Below, piece by piece: positions 22,470 to 22,506 of a stretch of 22,506 nucleotides of DNA. Origin of the DNA: Bacteroidales bacterium. Its GTDB lineage: Bacteria; Bacteroidota; Bacteroidia; Bacteroidales; UBA932. The notes below the pieces were generated by a model. It was not told the DNA's origin. It worked only from the letters and a program-made list of their open reading frames with translations, and made no database searches. A program made the position numbers and the translations under genes. Location: assembly GCA_004552615.1 (NCBI GenBank), contig SFNZ01000025.1, positions 1-22,506 on the forward strand, in the 5' to 3' direction. How positions within the stretch are numbered: the first letter of the stretch is position 1; every line of letters begins with the position of its first letter.

Positions 22470-22506
22470 GTGAAACATTGTAATGTTATAGAGTTGTTCG
22501 CCGGAG
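22470..22506 (+). CDS. Probable C5-cytosine DNA methyltransferase, first 12 codons (3' end outside window)
   Basis: From GTG 22470 the frame reads MKHCNVIELFAG and continues off the window. A hydrophobic strand followed by ELFAG within the first dozen residues is motif I (S-adenosylmethionine-binding) of C5-cytosine methyltransferases, where it normally continues as FAG-GG. Position 14 bases after a consensus promoter start supports a real gene. The evidence is only 12 residues, so another AdoMet-dependent methyltransferase is possible. If right, it is probably part of a restriction-modification or orphan methylase module in an ssrA-integrated element. No ATG is available in frame, so GTG is the likely start. 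Confidence 0.5.
   Translation, partial: MKHCNVIELFAG

Noticed and set aside
1..22506. CRISPR arrays, tRNA genes, insertion sequences
   Set aside because: No spaced repeat array, cloverleaf other than the tRNA-like part of tmRNA, transposase or terminal inverted repeats were seen.

Overview
The window looks like a chromosomal segment of a Bacteroidota bacterium, most likely an uncultured or gut-type member of the Bacteroidales. Four things support this: a SusC/SusD pair with a lipoprotein glycosidase and a lipoprotein glycan-binding protein; repeated promoters of the Bacteroidota type (TTTG, 17-20 bp spacer, TAnnTTTG); genes without obvious Shine-Dalgarno sequences; and a one-piece tmRNA. No species can be named from the sequence alone.

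Layout. (1) Positions 1-5702, plus strand: an operon-like run of six genes. They are the 3' end of a DUF4434-type TIM-barrel protein, a sugar-porter MFS transporter, a ROK-family repressor, a multipass NagX/DUF5009 membrane protein, a MutT-type Nudix hydrolase and a membrane-anchored alpha/beta hydrolase. (2) Positions 5703-5929: a short gap holding the frameshifted C-terminal remnant of an O-acetylhomoserine sulfhydrylase-like gene, then a promoter. (3) Positions 5963-13574, plus strand: a compact polysaccharide utilisation locus of SusC, SusD, a GH18 endo-beta-N-acetylglucosaminidase-like lipoprotein and a DUF1735-LamG lipoprotein. This resembles N-glycan loci of gut Bacteroides. The SusC frame is fused without a stop to a complete upstream TM1586-type nitroreductase. 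(4) Positions 13590-16043, minus: a second, unrelated TonB-dependent receptor. (5) Positions 16181-19733, minus: cytidine deaminase, a PatB/Ape1-like SGNH hydrolase and an MBOAT O-acyltransferase, probably one operon for O-acetylating an envelope polysaccharide. (6) Positions 19824-21254, plus: mnmA with an unusual insertion of about 105 residues. (7) Positions 21283-21428, minus: a candidate small RNA of about 140 nt with a consensus promoter and a shared bidirectional terminator. (8) Positions 21840-22234, plus: tmRNA (ssrA) with promoter and terminator. (9) Positions 22273-22506: apparent edge of an element integrated at the ssrA 3' end, with tandem repeats and the first codons of a probable C5-cytosine DNA methyltransferase.

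How the genes may work together (inference): the surface GH18 and LamG lipoproteins would bind and cut N-linked glycans, and SusCD would import the oligosaccharide. The upstream sugar porter and NagX-like protein would then move GlcNAc- or mannose-containing products across the inner membrane, under control of the ROK repressor. The strongest oddities are the nitroreductase-SusC fusion, the orphan small RNA and the ssrA island boundary.
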